Source: Tenacibaculum holothuriorum (GTDB lineage: Bacteria > Bacteroidota > Bacteroidia > Flavobacteriales > Flavobacteriaceae). From it: 64,000 nucleotides of DNA. This document shows, piece by piece, positions 1 to 7,662 of this stretch; the stretch's first letter is position 1, and each line of letters begins with the position of its first letter. Position numbers and translations under genes: made by a program. A model generated the notes under the pieces. The model saw nothing but the letters and a program-made list of their open reading frames with translations. It was not told the DNA's origin and searched no databases. The DNA lies in NCBI RefSeq assembly GCF_002120225.1, contig NZ_LAPZ01000015.1, forward strand, positions 1-64,000. The letters are read 5' to 3'.

Positions 1-749
1 GTAATACTGTAAACGTAACTACTTTATCTAACCAAGTATCTTACTGTGCATCAAAATCTAATCGTTCTACTTACGAATGGATTGATAATGTAGAATTAGG
101 AGGAATGACCAATGCAACAGGAGATAATGGAGGATATGAAGACTTTACGTCTAAAGTAGCTACATTGGCTCAAGGAAGTTCAAATCAAATGGTTGTGAGT
201 GCAGGGTTTAGAAGTACTGCATATACAGAGCACTGGGCAGTTTGGATTGATTTTAACCAAGATGGAACTTTTGCTGATAGTGAAAAAGTTGTTTCAGGAT
301 CATCTTCTAGCGCTAATAATTTAACTGCTACTGTAGCTGTTCCAGCTAATGCAACTTTAGGTAATACAAGAATGCGTGTGTCTATGAAATATAACGCAGC
401 TCAAACTGCTTGTGAGACTTTTGCAGATGGTGAAGTTGAAGATTACACAGTAAATATTACTTCTTCTTCTACTAAATTAGCAGATGTTAGATCAGGAGAT
501 CCTTTAGGTAATGAGCAATCATTTGAAGTTATGGCTTTCCCAAATCCAACAGCAGATTTTGTACAAATTAAATTAACTTCTAAAGCAGATAATGCAACAT
601 ATAGAATTGTAAATACTTTAGGACGTGTAGTGAAGTCAGGAAACATTAATGAAGGAAACATTAATGTATCTAAATTAAGTACAGGAATGTACATTATAAA
701 TGTAAATGACGGACAGAAGTCATTAACAACTAAGTTGTTAAAAAAATAA
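1..749 (+). CDS. T9SS-secreted protein with GEVED domain, C-terminal part (cut by window edge)
   Basis: The reading frame is open to the left edge of the window, so the 5' part is missing. What is visible starts in the end of a fibronectin type III domain (residues NTVNVTTLS), continues into a GEVED domain (YCASKSNRSTYEW near base 50, GEVEDYTVNI near base 430) and ends with a T9SS type A sorting domain (FPNPTADFVQIKL, then GMYIINV and a KLLKK tail). GEVED domains are extracellular modules common in Bacteroidota secreted enzymes; the sorting domain directs export through type IX secretion and anchoring at the cell surface. The visible part is close to the 3' third of the next gene, so the missing part may also be a peptidase, but that is inference. 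A terminator follows directly. Confidence 0.9.
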   Translation, partial: NTVNVTTLSNQVSYCASKSNRSTYEWIDNVELGGMTNATGDNGGYEDFTSKVATLAQGSSNQMVVSAGFRSTAYTEHWAVWIDFNQDGTFADSEKVVSGSSSSANNLTATVAVPANATLGNTRMRVSMKYNAAQTACETFADGEVEDYTVNITSSSTKLADVRSGDPLGNEQSFEVMAFPNPTADFVQIKLTSKADNATYRIVNTLGRVVKSGNINEGNINVSKLSTGMYIINVNDGQKSLTTKLLKK

Positions 750-775
750 TTTTTTTTAAAAAAATATTATCAAGT

Positions 776-803
776 AAAAACCCAGTTAAACACTGGGTTT
801 TTT
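776..803 (+). terminator. Rho-independent terminator after the first secreted-protein gene
   Basis: A-run, then stem CCCAGT (781-786) with ACTGGG (792-797), loop of five bases, then a run of T. It lies 26 bases after the stop codon. Confidence 0.85.
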
Positions 804-848
804 GTTGTTTTCATTTTGAGAATATATTAAAACATTGAAATGTTGATT

Positions 849-877
849 TTGAACTTTTTATTTTTTTTATATATTTG
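849..877 (+). promoter_or_regulatory. Promoter of the S8 peptidase gene
   Basis: TTG at 849-851, an 18-base spacer and TATATTTG at 870-877 match the Bacteroidota consensus TTG-N(17-23)-TAnnTTTG. Transcription should start near 883, leaving a leader of about 95 bases before the ATG at 978. Confidence 0.7.
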
Positions 878-977
878 GCGAAGTTTTAACAAAATTTTAA
901 AGATTTTAACAGTGAAAACTCAATAAAACCTATGTTTTGTTAACTAAAACAAATATTAACTAAATTAACCCTTCACA

Positions 978-3900
978 ATGAAACACAAGTACTTTAGTAG
1001 ACTTGTATTGGCTTCTGCGTTCCTAGGTTTATCGTACCAAGCGCAAGCACAAGACAAAATTGAAGCAGAAAAAATTCGTAGTAAGTACGATTTAAACAAG
1101 CTTCAAACTTTAAAACAAAACTTTTCTAAACAAGCTTCAGCAGAAAAGAAACAAGCATTACAAATGGCACAACAACGCGGTTGGAAAACAAAGTTTACAA
1201 CCAAAGATGGTCGTTTGTTAGAACTTCAAAAAGTAGTTAATGGTAAACCAATTTACTATACTACTTACAATGTAGATGCAGCAAAATCTACAAGAACAAA
1301 TCATTTAAATTCTGGAGGTTCATTAGGATTAAACTTAATGGGACAAGGAATGACTGCTTACGTATGGGATGGTGGTATTGCAAGAGCTTCTCACCAAGAA
1401 TATGATGGAGCAGGAGGTAACAACCGTTTCTCAGTATTTGATGGTAGTTCTTCTTTAAACTTTCACGCGGCACACGTAACAGGTACTATTATGGCATCTG
1501 GTGTACAAGCAAACGCAAAAGGTATGGCACCTCACTCTAAAGTAAGAGGTAGTGATTGGAATAATGATAAAACTGAAGCTACAAATGCAGCTTCTAACGG
1601 AATGTTAATCTCTAACCATTCATACGGATTTGCAACAAGAAATCAATTCGGTCAAGTACAATTACCACAGCACTATTTTGGTGGTTATATTACTGAATCT
1701 AGAGCTTGGGATGAGATTATGTTTAATGCTCCTAATTACTTAATGGTAGTTGCAGCAGGTAACGATGGTAATGATAACACAGCTAATAATAATCCAACAG
1801 GAGGTTCAGGATTTGATAAATTAACAGGTCACTCTACTTCTAAAAACAACTTAGTAGTTGCAAACGCTCAAGATGCAAACGTTGATGCAAGCGGAAACTT
1901 AGTTTCTGTATCAATTAATAGCTCAAGTAGTGAAGGACCAACAGACGATTTCCGTATTAAACCAGATATTACTGGTAATGGTACAGGAGTATACTCTACT
2001 TACCAAAACAGTGATACTGCATATAATACTATCTCAGGTACCTCTATGGCATCTCCTAACGTAACTGGGTCGTTATTATTATTACAACAACACCACAAAA
2101 ACTTAAACAGTGGTAGCTTTATGAAAGCAGCAACTTTAAAAGGTTTAGCTTTACATACTGCTGATGATGCTGGTGCTTCAGGACCAGATGCTGTTTTCGG
2201 ATGGGGATTATTAAATGCTAAAAAAGCAGCAGAAACTATTACTAAAAAAGGAAATCAATCTAAGATTGAAGAATTAACATTAACTTCTGGTCAAACATAT
2301 ACAATTACTGTAAATTCTGACGGAACTAGTCCGTTATTAGCTTCTATTTCTTGGACAGATAGACCAGGTACTGCTAATACTACAGTGAATTCTACTACTC
2401 CAGTATTAGTAAACGATTTAGATTTAAGAGTTTCTAAATCAGGAACTACATATTTACCTTATGAGTTAACAGGAGCAACTACAAACGCAAAAAGAGATAA
2501 CAATGTAGATCCTTATGAAAGAGTAGACGTTGCTAATGCATCAGGAACGTATACTATTACAGTATCTCACAAAGGTTCTTTAACTGGAGGTAGCCAAAAC
2601 TATTCTTTAATTGTAACAGGTATTACTGGTACTCCAGTTGTATGTAACGCAACTGTACCAACAGGAGTTTCTACTTCTTCAGTAACTGCAACAGGAGCTT
2701 CAGTTTCTTGGACGGCTGTTTCAGGAGCTACGTATGATGTACGTTACCGTCAAGTAGGTACTACTTCATGGACTACTAATGCAGTATCTTCTACATCTAC
2801 TTCTTTAAGCGGATTATCTGCTTCTACTCAATACGAAGTTCAAGTACGTTCTAAGTGTTCTTCAGGAAACTCTAACTACAGTGCTTCAGTAAACTTTACA
2901 ACTCCAGCAGTACAAATTAACTATTGTGCATCTAGTGGTAATACTTCTTATGCAACAGGAGTAACAAGAGTACGTTTCGGATCTATTGACAAAGCAGACG
3001 GAACTGCAAAAGATAAAGGTTATGAAGACTTTACAAGTTTAAGTACTACAGTGGCGCCTTCATCTTCTGTAAACCTTACAGTAAATGTAAATACAGATGG
3101 TAACTATAGAGTAGACGCAATTGCATGGATTGACTGGAACCAAGACGGTGACTTCGCTGATAGCGGTGAAACATATGATTTAGGAAATATTAGTAACGTA
3201 TCTAACGGAGCTTTACCAGTAAAAGCAGTAGCTGTTCCAGCAAATGCAAAGTCTGGTAGTACTAGAATGAGAGTTTCTGCAAGATATAACGCTAACCCAA
3301 CTTCGTGTCAAACTAATTTTGATGGAGAAGTAGAAGATTATACAGTTGTTGTAGGTGCTGCTCAACCGGACACACAAGCTCCAACAGCTCCAACAAGTTT
3401 AGCAGCTTCTAATGTTGCACAGACTACATTAACATTAAACTGGACTGCTTCAACAGATAACGTAGGAGTAACAGAATATGATGTATACCAAGGATCTACT
3501 AAATTAGGTTCTACAGCGAATACTTCTACAAATATTACTGGTTTAACTGCAGCTACAGCTTACACATTCTCTGTAAGAGCTAAAGATGCAGCAGGTAATG
3601 TATCATCTGCTAGTAATACTGTAAACGTAACTACTTTATCTAATCAAGTATCTTACTGTGCATCTAAAGGAAACAGGTCTACTTATGAGTGGATTGACAA
3701 TGTTGAATTAGGTGGAATGACAAATGCTTCTGGAAACGATGGAGGTTATAAAGACAATACTTCTAAAGTAGCTACTTTAGCTCAAGGAAGTTCTAATCAA
3801 ATGATTGTAAGTGCAGGATTTAGAAGTACTGCATATACAGAGCACTGGGCAGTTTGGATCGACTTTAACCAAAACGGAACATTTGAAAATTCTGAAAAAG

Positions 3901-4370
3901 TTGTTTCTGGATCTTCATCTAGCGCTAATAACTTAACAGCTACTGTTGCTGTACCAGCAGGAGCTACTTTAGGTAACACAAGAATGCGTGTATCTATGAA
4001 GTACAACTCAGCGCAAACTGCTTGTGAGACTTTCGCAGACGGAGAGGTTGAAGATTATACTGTAAATATTACTGCTTCTGCATCAAGCTTAACAACTTTT
4101 GCTGATGTATCTGCAGGAGAAGCTTTAGGAAACGAAAGAAATTTAGACTTAACAGCGTTCCCTAACCCAGCAGTAGATTTTGTACAAGTTAAATTAGCTT
4201 CTAAAGCTGACAACGCTTCTTATAAGATTGTAAACACTATTGGACGTGTTGTAAAAGCTGGTCGTTTAGACTCAGGAAACATCAACGTTTCTCAATTAAA
4301 TTCTGGAATGTATATTTTAGAAGTAAATGATGGTCAAAAATCATTAACTACTAAATTGGTTAAGAAATAG
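978..4370 (+). CDS. Subtilisin-family (S8) serine peptidase, T9SS-secreted
   Basis: Predicted extracellular protease of 1130 residues. A signal peptide (about residues 1-25, ending AQAQ) precedes an S8 catalytic domain whose triad is visible: Asp131 in VWDGG, His163 in HAAHVTGT and Ser356 in SGTSMASP, with Asn262 in AAGNDG as the oxyanion residue. A beta-rich P-like region follows, then fibronectin III (about 553-640), GEVED (648-786), fibronectin III (800-885), GEVED (890-1028) and a T9SS type A sorting domain (about 1052-1130, FPNPAVDFVQVKL). The usual HGTH box is altered to HAAH, but the catalytic His is kept. The last third is a near copy of the gene at the left edge, so the two are tandem paralogues. 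Each has its own terminator, and this one has a clear promoter. It probably degrades external protein for nutrition or as a virulence factor. Confidence 0.93.
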   Translation: MKHKYFSRLVLASAFLGLSYQAQAQDKIEAEKIRSKYDLNKLQTLKQNFSKQASAEKKQALQMAQQRGWKTKFTTKDGRLLELQKVVNGKPIYYTTYNVDAAKSTRTNHLNSGGSLGLNLMGQGMTAYVWDGGIARASHQEYDGAGGNNRFSVFDGSSSLNFHAAHVTGTIMASGVQANAKGMAPHSKVRGSDWNNDKTEATNAASNGMLISNHSYGFATRNQFGQVQLPQHYFGGYITESRAWDEIMFNAPNYLMVVAAGNDGNDNTANNNPTGGSGFDKLTGHSTSKNNLVVANAQDANVDASGNLVSVSINSSSSEGPTDDFRIKPDITGNGTGVYSTYQNSDTAYNTISGTSMASPNVTGSLLLLQQHHKNLNSGSFMKAATLKGLALHTADDAGASGPDAVFGWGLLNAKKAAETITKKGNQSKIEELTLTSGQTYTITVNSDGTSPLLASISWTDRPGTANTTVNSTTPVLVNDLDLRVSKSGTTYLPYELTGATTNAKRDNNVDPYERVDVANASGTYTITVSHKGSLTGGSQNYSLIVTGITGTPVVCNATVPTGVSTSSVTATGASVSWTAVSGATYDVRYRQVGTTSWTTNAVSSTSTSLSGLSASTQYEVQVRSKCSSGNSNYSASVNFTTPAVQINYCASSGNTSYATGVTRVRFGSIDKADGTAKDKGYEDFTSLSTTVAPSSSVNLTVNVNTDGNYRVDAIAWIDWNQDGDFADSGETYDLGNISNVSNGALPVKAVAVPANAKSGSTRMRVSARYNANPTSCQTNFDGEVEDYTVVVGAAQPDTQAPTAPTSLAASNVAQTTLTLNWTASTDNVGVTEYDVYQGSTKLGSTANTSTNITGLTAATAYTFSVRAKDAAGNVSSASNTVNVTTLSNQVSYCASKGNRSTYEWIDNVELGGMTNASGNDGGYKDNTSKVATLAQGSSNQMIVSAGFRSTAYTEHWAVWIDFNQNGTFENSEKVVSGSSSSANNLTATVAVPAGATLGNTRMRVSMKYNSAQTACETFADGEVEDYTVNITASASSLTTFADVSAGEALGNERNLDLTAFPNPAVDFVQVKLASKADNASYKIVNTIGRVVKAGRLDSGNINVSQLNSGMYILEVNDGQKSLTTKLVKK
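3613..4370 (+). repeat. Tandem duplicated module, second copy of bases 1-749
   Basis: Bases 1-749 align with 3613-4370 at a constant offset of 3612 through the fibronectin end and the GEVED domain. Long exact or near-exact stretches occur, for example around 5-30 against 3617-3642 and 220-260 against 3832-3872. A nine-base length difference falls in the linker before the sorting domain. This is a paralogous repeat about 3.6 kb apart, so recombination or gene conversion between the copies is possible. Confidence 0.85.
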
Positions 4371-4393
4371 TTTTAACCCCTTCATACACTAGT

Positions 4394-4427
4394 AAAAACC
4401 CTGAGCAGATTATTGCTTGGGGTTTTT
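4394..4427 (+). terminator. Rho-independent terminator after the S8 peptidase
   Basis: AAAAACCC (4394-4401) pairs with GGGTTTTT, extended by an inner TGAGCA/TGCTTG stem around a five-base loop and followed by T residues. Confidence 0.8.
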
Positions 4428-4431
4428 TAAT

Positions 4432-4439
4432 TACTTTTG
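4432..4439 (+). promoter_or_regulatory. -7 box of the ABC-F gene, directly before its start
   Basis: TACTTTTG is a perfect TAnnTTTG match and lies only four bases before the ATG at 4444. A TTG at 4413-4415 gives a 16-base spacer, slightly short. If used, the transcript would begin at or next to the start codon. Confidence 0.55.
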
Positions 4440-4443
4440 CCAA

Positions 4444-6306
4444 ATGAATTATTTATCGGTAGAAAATATTAGTAAAGCGTACGGAGAAAGAGTATTGTTC
4501 GACGATTTATCCTTTGGAATTAATAAAGATCAAAAAATAGCCTTTGTTGCTAAGAACGGAAGCGGAAAAACATCTATACTCAATATAATTGCAGGAAAAG
4601 ATCAACCAGATTCTGGTCAAATAATTAGTAGAAAAGGAATCCATATTGCATACTTAGCACAAGATTCTAGTTTTGACACCAGTCTTACTATCGAAGAAAC
4701 TATTTTTTCTACTGAAAACAACATACTTCCTATAATTCAGCAGTACGAAAAAGCATTACAAAATCCTGATGATGTTGAAGAATATCAAAAGGCTTTTGAA
4801 CTGATGGAACAACACAATGCTTGGGATTTTGAAACGCAATACAAACAAATTTTATCGAAATTAAAACTTGATAATTTACAGCAAAAAGTAGCTGAACTTT
4901 CTGGTGGACAAAAAAAGCGTTTGTCGTTGGCAATTATCTTAATTAACAAACCTGATTTGTTAATTCTAGATGAGCCAACCAACCATTTAGATTTAGAAAT
5001 GATTGAGTGGTTAGAAGCTTTTTTTGCAAAAGAAAAAATTACCTTGTTTATGGTTACACACGATCGTTATTTCTTAGAACGTGTATGTAACGAGATATTA
5101 GAATTAGATAACGGTAAACTATATAAATATAAAGGAAATTACTCGTATTATCTTCAAAATAAAGAAGAACGACAAGCCTTAGAAGCTACCAATTTAAGCA
5201 AAGCAAAAAGTTTGTTTAAAAAAGAATTGGATTGGATGCGTCGTCAACCAAAAGCCAGAACTACCAAGTCGAAATCTCGTATTGATGATTTCTTTGAAAT
5301 AAAGAAAAAAGCAAAGCAACGTAGGCAAGAACACGAAGTTCAGTTAGAAATTAATATGGAGCGTTTAGGAAGCAAAATTGTGGAGCTTCATAAACTAAAA
5401 AAGAGCTTTGGAGACAAGGTAATTTTAGATGGTTTCGATTATGTGTTTAAAAAAGGTGAACGTATAGGTATTATTGGAAAAAATGGTACTGGTAAATCGT
5501 CGTTTTTAAACATGCTAACCAATAGTATTCCGTTAGATGGTGGTAAAGTTGTGATAGGAGAAACGGTAAAGTTTGGTTATTACACCCAAAAAGGAATTAC
5601 CATTAAAGAAGGACAAAAAGTTATTGAGGTAATTAAAGAGTTTGGAGAAGAAATTCCACTAACCAAAGGAAGAAGAATTTCTGCAGCTCAATTACTAGAA
5701 CGCTTTTTATTTGATAGAAAAAAACAATACGATTTTGTAGAAAAGTTGAGTGGGGGAGAACAGAAGCGTTTGTACTTGTGTGCGGTATTGATACAAAACC
5801 CTAATTTTTTAATTCTCGATGAACCTACAAACGATTTAGATGTAGTTACATTAAACGTGTTAGAAAGCTTTTTGTTAGACTACCCTGGTAACTTAATGGT
5901 AGTATCTCACGACCGTTATTTTATGGATAAAATTGTAGATTCTTTGTTTGTGTTTAGAGGCAATGGAGTTATAGAGAATTTTCCAGGAAATTACACCGAT
6001 TTTAGAGCGTATGAAGACTCTAAAGAACCAGAACCTAAAACAGAGAAGAAAGAAGCTGTAAAGCGAGAAAAAACACCTCAAAAAGGAAAGTTAAGTTATA
6101 ATGAAAAACGTGAGTTCGGGCAATTAGAAGTAGATATTGAAAAACTCCAAAAAAAGAAGGTAAAGTTAGAGGCTCAATTTACCAATGGAGAAATAGCTAT
6201 GGATGATATTAATGATAAATCTCTCGAACTACAAGAAATCATAGAAAGCCTAGAAACCAAAGAAGAACGTTGGTTTGAGTTGTCTATGAAGATGGAGGAA
6301 GTTTAA
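4444..6306 (+). CDS. ABC-F family ATPase, Uup-like
   Basis: Soluble protein of 620 residues with two ABC domains and no membrane segment. Family members act on ribosomes or, for Uup, on DNA and ribosome processes. Visible motifs: Walker A AKNGSGKTS near residue 36 and GKNGTGKSS near 345; signatures LSGGQKKRL and LSGGEQKRL; Walker B LLILDEPTNHLD and FLILDEPTNDLD. The last 70 residues form a charged coiled coil (SYNEKREFGQLE onward) as in Uup. An upstream in-frame TTG at 4417 is possible but lies inside the preceding terminator, so ATG 4444 (MNYLSVENI) is preferred. It is a single-gene unit between a secreted protease and an opposing accessory island. Confidence 0.9.
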   Translation: MNYLSVENISKAYGERVLFDDLSFGINKDQKIAFVAKNGSGKTSILNIIAGKDQPDSGQIISRKGIHIAYLAQDSSFDTSLTIEETIFSTENNILPIIQQYEKALQNPDDVEEYQKAFELMEQHNAWDFETQYKQILSKLKLDNLQQKVAELSGGQKKRLSLAIILINKPDLLILDEPTNHLDLEMIEWLEAFFAKEKITLFMVTHDRYFLERVCNEILELDNGKLYKYKGNYSYYLQNKEERQALEATNLSKAKSLFKKELDWMRRQPKARTTKSKSRIDDFFEIKKKAKQRRQEHEVQLEINMERLGSKIVELHKLKKSFGDKVILDGFDYVFKKGERIGIIGKNGTGKSSFLNMLTNSIPLDGGKVVIGETVKFGYYTQKGITIKEGQKVIEVIKEFGEEIPLTKGRRISAAQLLERFLFDRKKQYDFVEKLSGGEQKRLYLCAVLIQNPNFLILDEPTNDLDVVTLNVLESFLLDYPGNLMVVSHDRYFMDKIVDSLFVFRGNGVIENFPGNYTDFRAYEDSKEPEPKTEKKEAVKREKTPQKGKLSYNEKREFGQLEVDIEKLQKKKVKLEAQFTNGEIAMDDINDKSLELQEIIESLETKEERWFELSMKMEEV

Positions 6307-6445
6307 CGGTTTTGTATTTAATTTAGTTGTGTGTTTTACACTTTAAATTTAGCAAATAGTTCCAGAACAAAGAAAATTCGTTAGAATTTTCGTAAATGGA
6401 AATCGAACCAAGCAATTAATTGAATACGTTGTTGTAACAAGTTTA

Positions 6446-6940
6446 TTATTCAATGATTAAATCATAAATTAGTTTACTTAATTTTCTGTTTTGAGTTCCA
6501 ATATGGTAATAACTCTTTACATTAATTTTAGCTGTTTCTATTATCTTTTTTGTTCTATTATTCTCCAGTTCAACTATAATAATAAAACTTTGTTTCCTAC
6601 TTTTTACAAAATCATTACCCCAACTGTTAAAATTAGTTTTAGAAATATGACAAATTAAATCATATTCATTTTTTGTTGATTCATCAAGTTCGAATGGACT
6701 AAAATAAACCTTTTTAATATTTGATTTTCTTAACTTTTTTTTGATATTAATTACCAAATCCACATAGAAATTTTCATCACACATTCCTTTTCTAAAATCA
6801 AATAAAATTGATTTTGGAGAATCAATCTTAGAAATAATTTTATTTTCTACTAATTTAACTCCTGGTTTAAACTTATTATTTTCCTGACTTAATGAATAAA
6901 CACTAATCAATAAAGTAATTATTAAAAAAAATATTCTCAT
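6446..6940 (-). CDS. Hypothetical secreted protein
   Basis: Protein of 164 residues that I do not recognise. It starts with a hydrophobic signal peptide (about residues 1-18, ending YSLS before QENN) and has no cysteine lipobox, so it is probably periplasmic or released. The mature part is Lys/Asn-rich with alternating beta and helical character and a segment KKVYFSPFELDES near the middle. It follows the lipoprotein gene at 6952 by 11 bases and very likely shares its transcript. The codon and base content is very AT-rich, like the rest of this island. No catalytic motif is visible. Confidence 0.65.
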   Translation of the reverse strand: MRIFFLIITLLISVYSLSQENNKFKPGVKLVENKIISKIDSPKSILFDFRKGMCDENFYVDLVINIKKKLRKSNIKKVYFSPFELDESTKNEYDLICHISKTNFNSWGNDFVKSRKQSFIIIVELENNRTKKIIETAKINVKSYYHIGTQNRKLSKLIYDLIIE

Positions 6941-6951
6941 TAGAAATAGAT

Positions 6952-7503
6952 TTAACTGTCTTTAAATTCTAAATTATCAATAAAATAATCAATATCTTTT
7001 AAATATAAATCAAAATAAGTTTTATCCGAAGTATATCTTAAAAAATAAGGTTGTTTTTTGTGAAAAAATTGTAAAAGAATAATTATAGTTTCATTTCTAC
7101 TTTTAAGATATTCATACTCATAAATATTGTTTACTCTATATAAGTATGTTTTGCCAAATTTCGTTTTAATTATTTTAGGAAATTCCGATTCCTTATAGCT
7201 CACGCTATCCCTATCAATTAAATTAAGAGGACTAAAATTGTAAATAGAATGATTTGTTGTGAAAATTTCAATCATACATCTTTTTAATTTATCATCAATC
7301 TCTTTTGGTTTATATATGATTGAATTGTGAACTAATTCATAATACCAATTATCAGGATAGTGCACTGTGAAATTTCTTGAATTTATAATTCTTTGAGTTT
7401 TTTCAACTTTATATCTTTCTATCTCTTTTGCTTTATATGACTTACAATTAGATATAAATAATAATATTATCAGATATGAAATTCTCCTAAGCATCTTTTT
7501 CAT
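6952..7503 (-). CDS. Putative lipoprotein, PsbP/DUF1795-like fold
   Basis: Protein of 183 residues. A hydrophobic signal ends in a lipobox-like FISNC, so Cys would be lipidated and the protein held in the outer membrane. The mature part has FTVHYPDNW near the start and FIDNLEF at the end, a pattern typical of small PsbP/DUF1795-like domains; this assignment is tentative. The start is set at ATG 7503; an in-frame TTG sits immediately before it at 7506. It is the first gene of a two-gene unit with 6446-6940. About 100 bases upstream lies the conserved TGCGG/-7 promoter found at three other places in this window, which suggests regulated expression. Confidence 0.65.
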   Translation of the reverse strand: MKKMLRRISYLIILLFISNCKSYKAKEIERYKVEKTQRIINSRNFTVHYPDNWYYELVHNSIIYKPKEIDDKLKRCMIEIFTTNHSIYNFSPLNLIDRDSVSYKESEFPKIIKTKFGKTYLYRVNNIYEYEYLKSRNETIIILLQFFHKKQPYFLRYTSDKTYFDLYLKDIDYFIDNLEFKDS

Positions 7504-7610
7504 CAAAATTTGTTACACTTATTTATATATGAATAAAACATACGTTTATACAACTAAAAAGGATGTATAAAAATATGTTTAGTTACGTTTACTAAGTGTG
7601 TTTTTAGTTC

Positions 7611-7654
7611 CAAAAATAATCTTAGAACATTTTTTTCTTATACGGATACCCGCA
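7611..7654 (-). promoter_or_regulatory. Regulated promoter (TGCGG site plus TATTTTTG) of the lipoprotein pair
   Basis: Read on the minus strand: TGCGGGTATCCGTA begins at 7654 and a perfect -7 box TATTTTTG begins at 7618, exactly 36 bases downstream. No TTG is present at the -33 position. The same arrangement recurs at 13015-13058, 44058-44101 and 44246-44289. The site is nearly palindromic (CGGGTATCCG). It is likely an activator-dependent promoter for 7503. Confidence 0.6.
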
Positions 7655-7662
7655 TATTAACA

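Noticed and set aside
6372..6391. GAAAATTC-GTTA-GAATTTTC inverted repeat and nearby TTGTTGTAACAAG after the ABC-F gene, possible terminator or integron-type site
   Set aside because: The stem is pure AT apart from four pairs and has no following T run, and no integrase, cassette array or second copy of the site is in the window.
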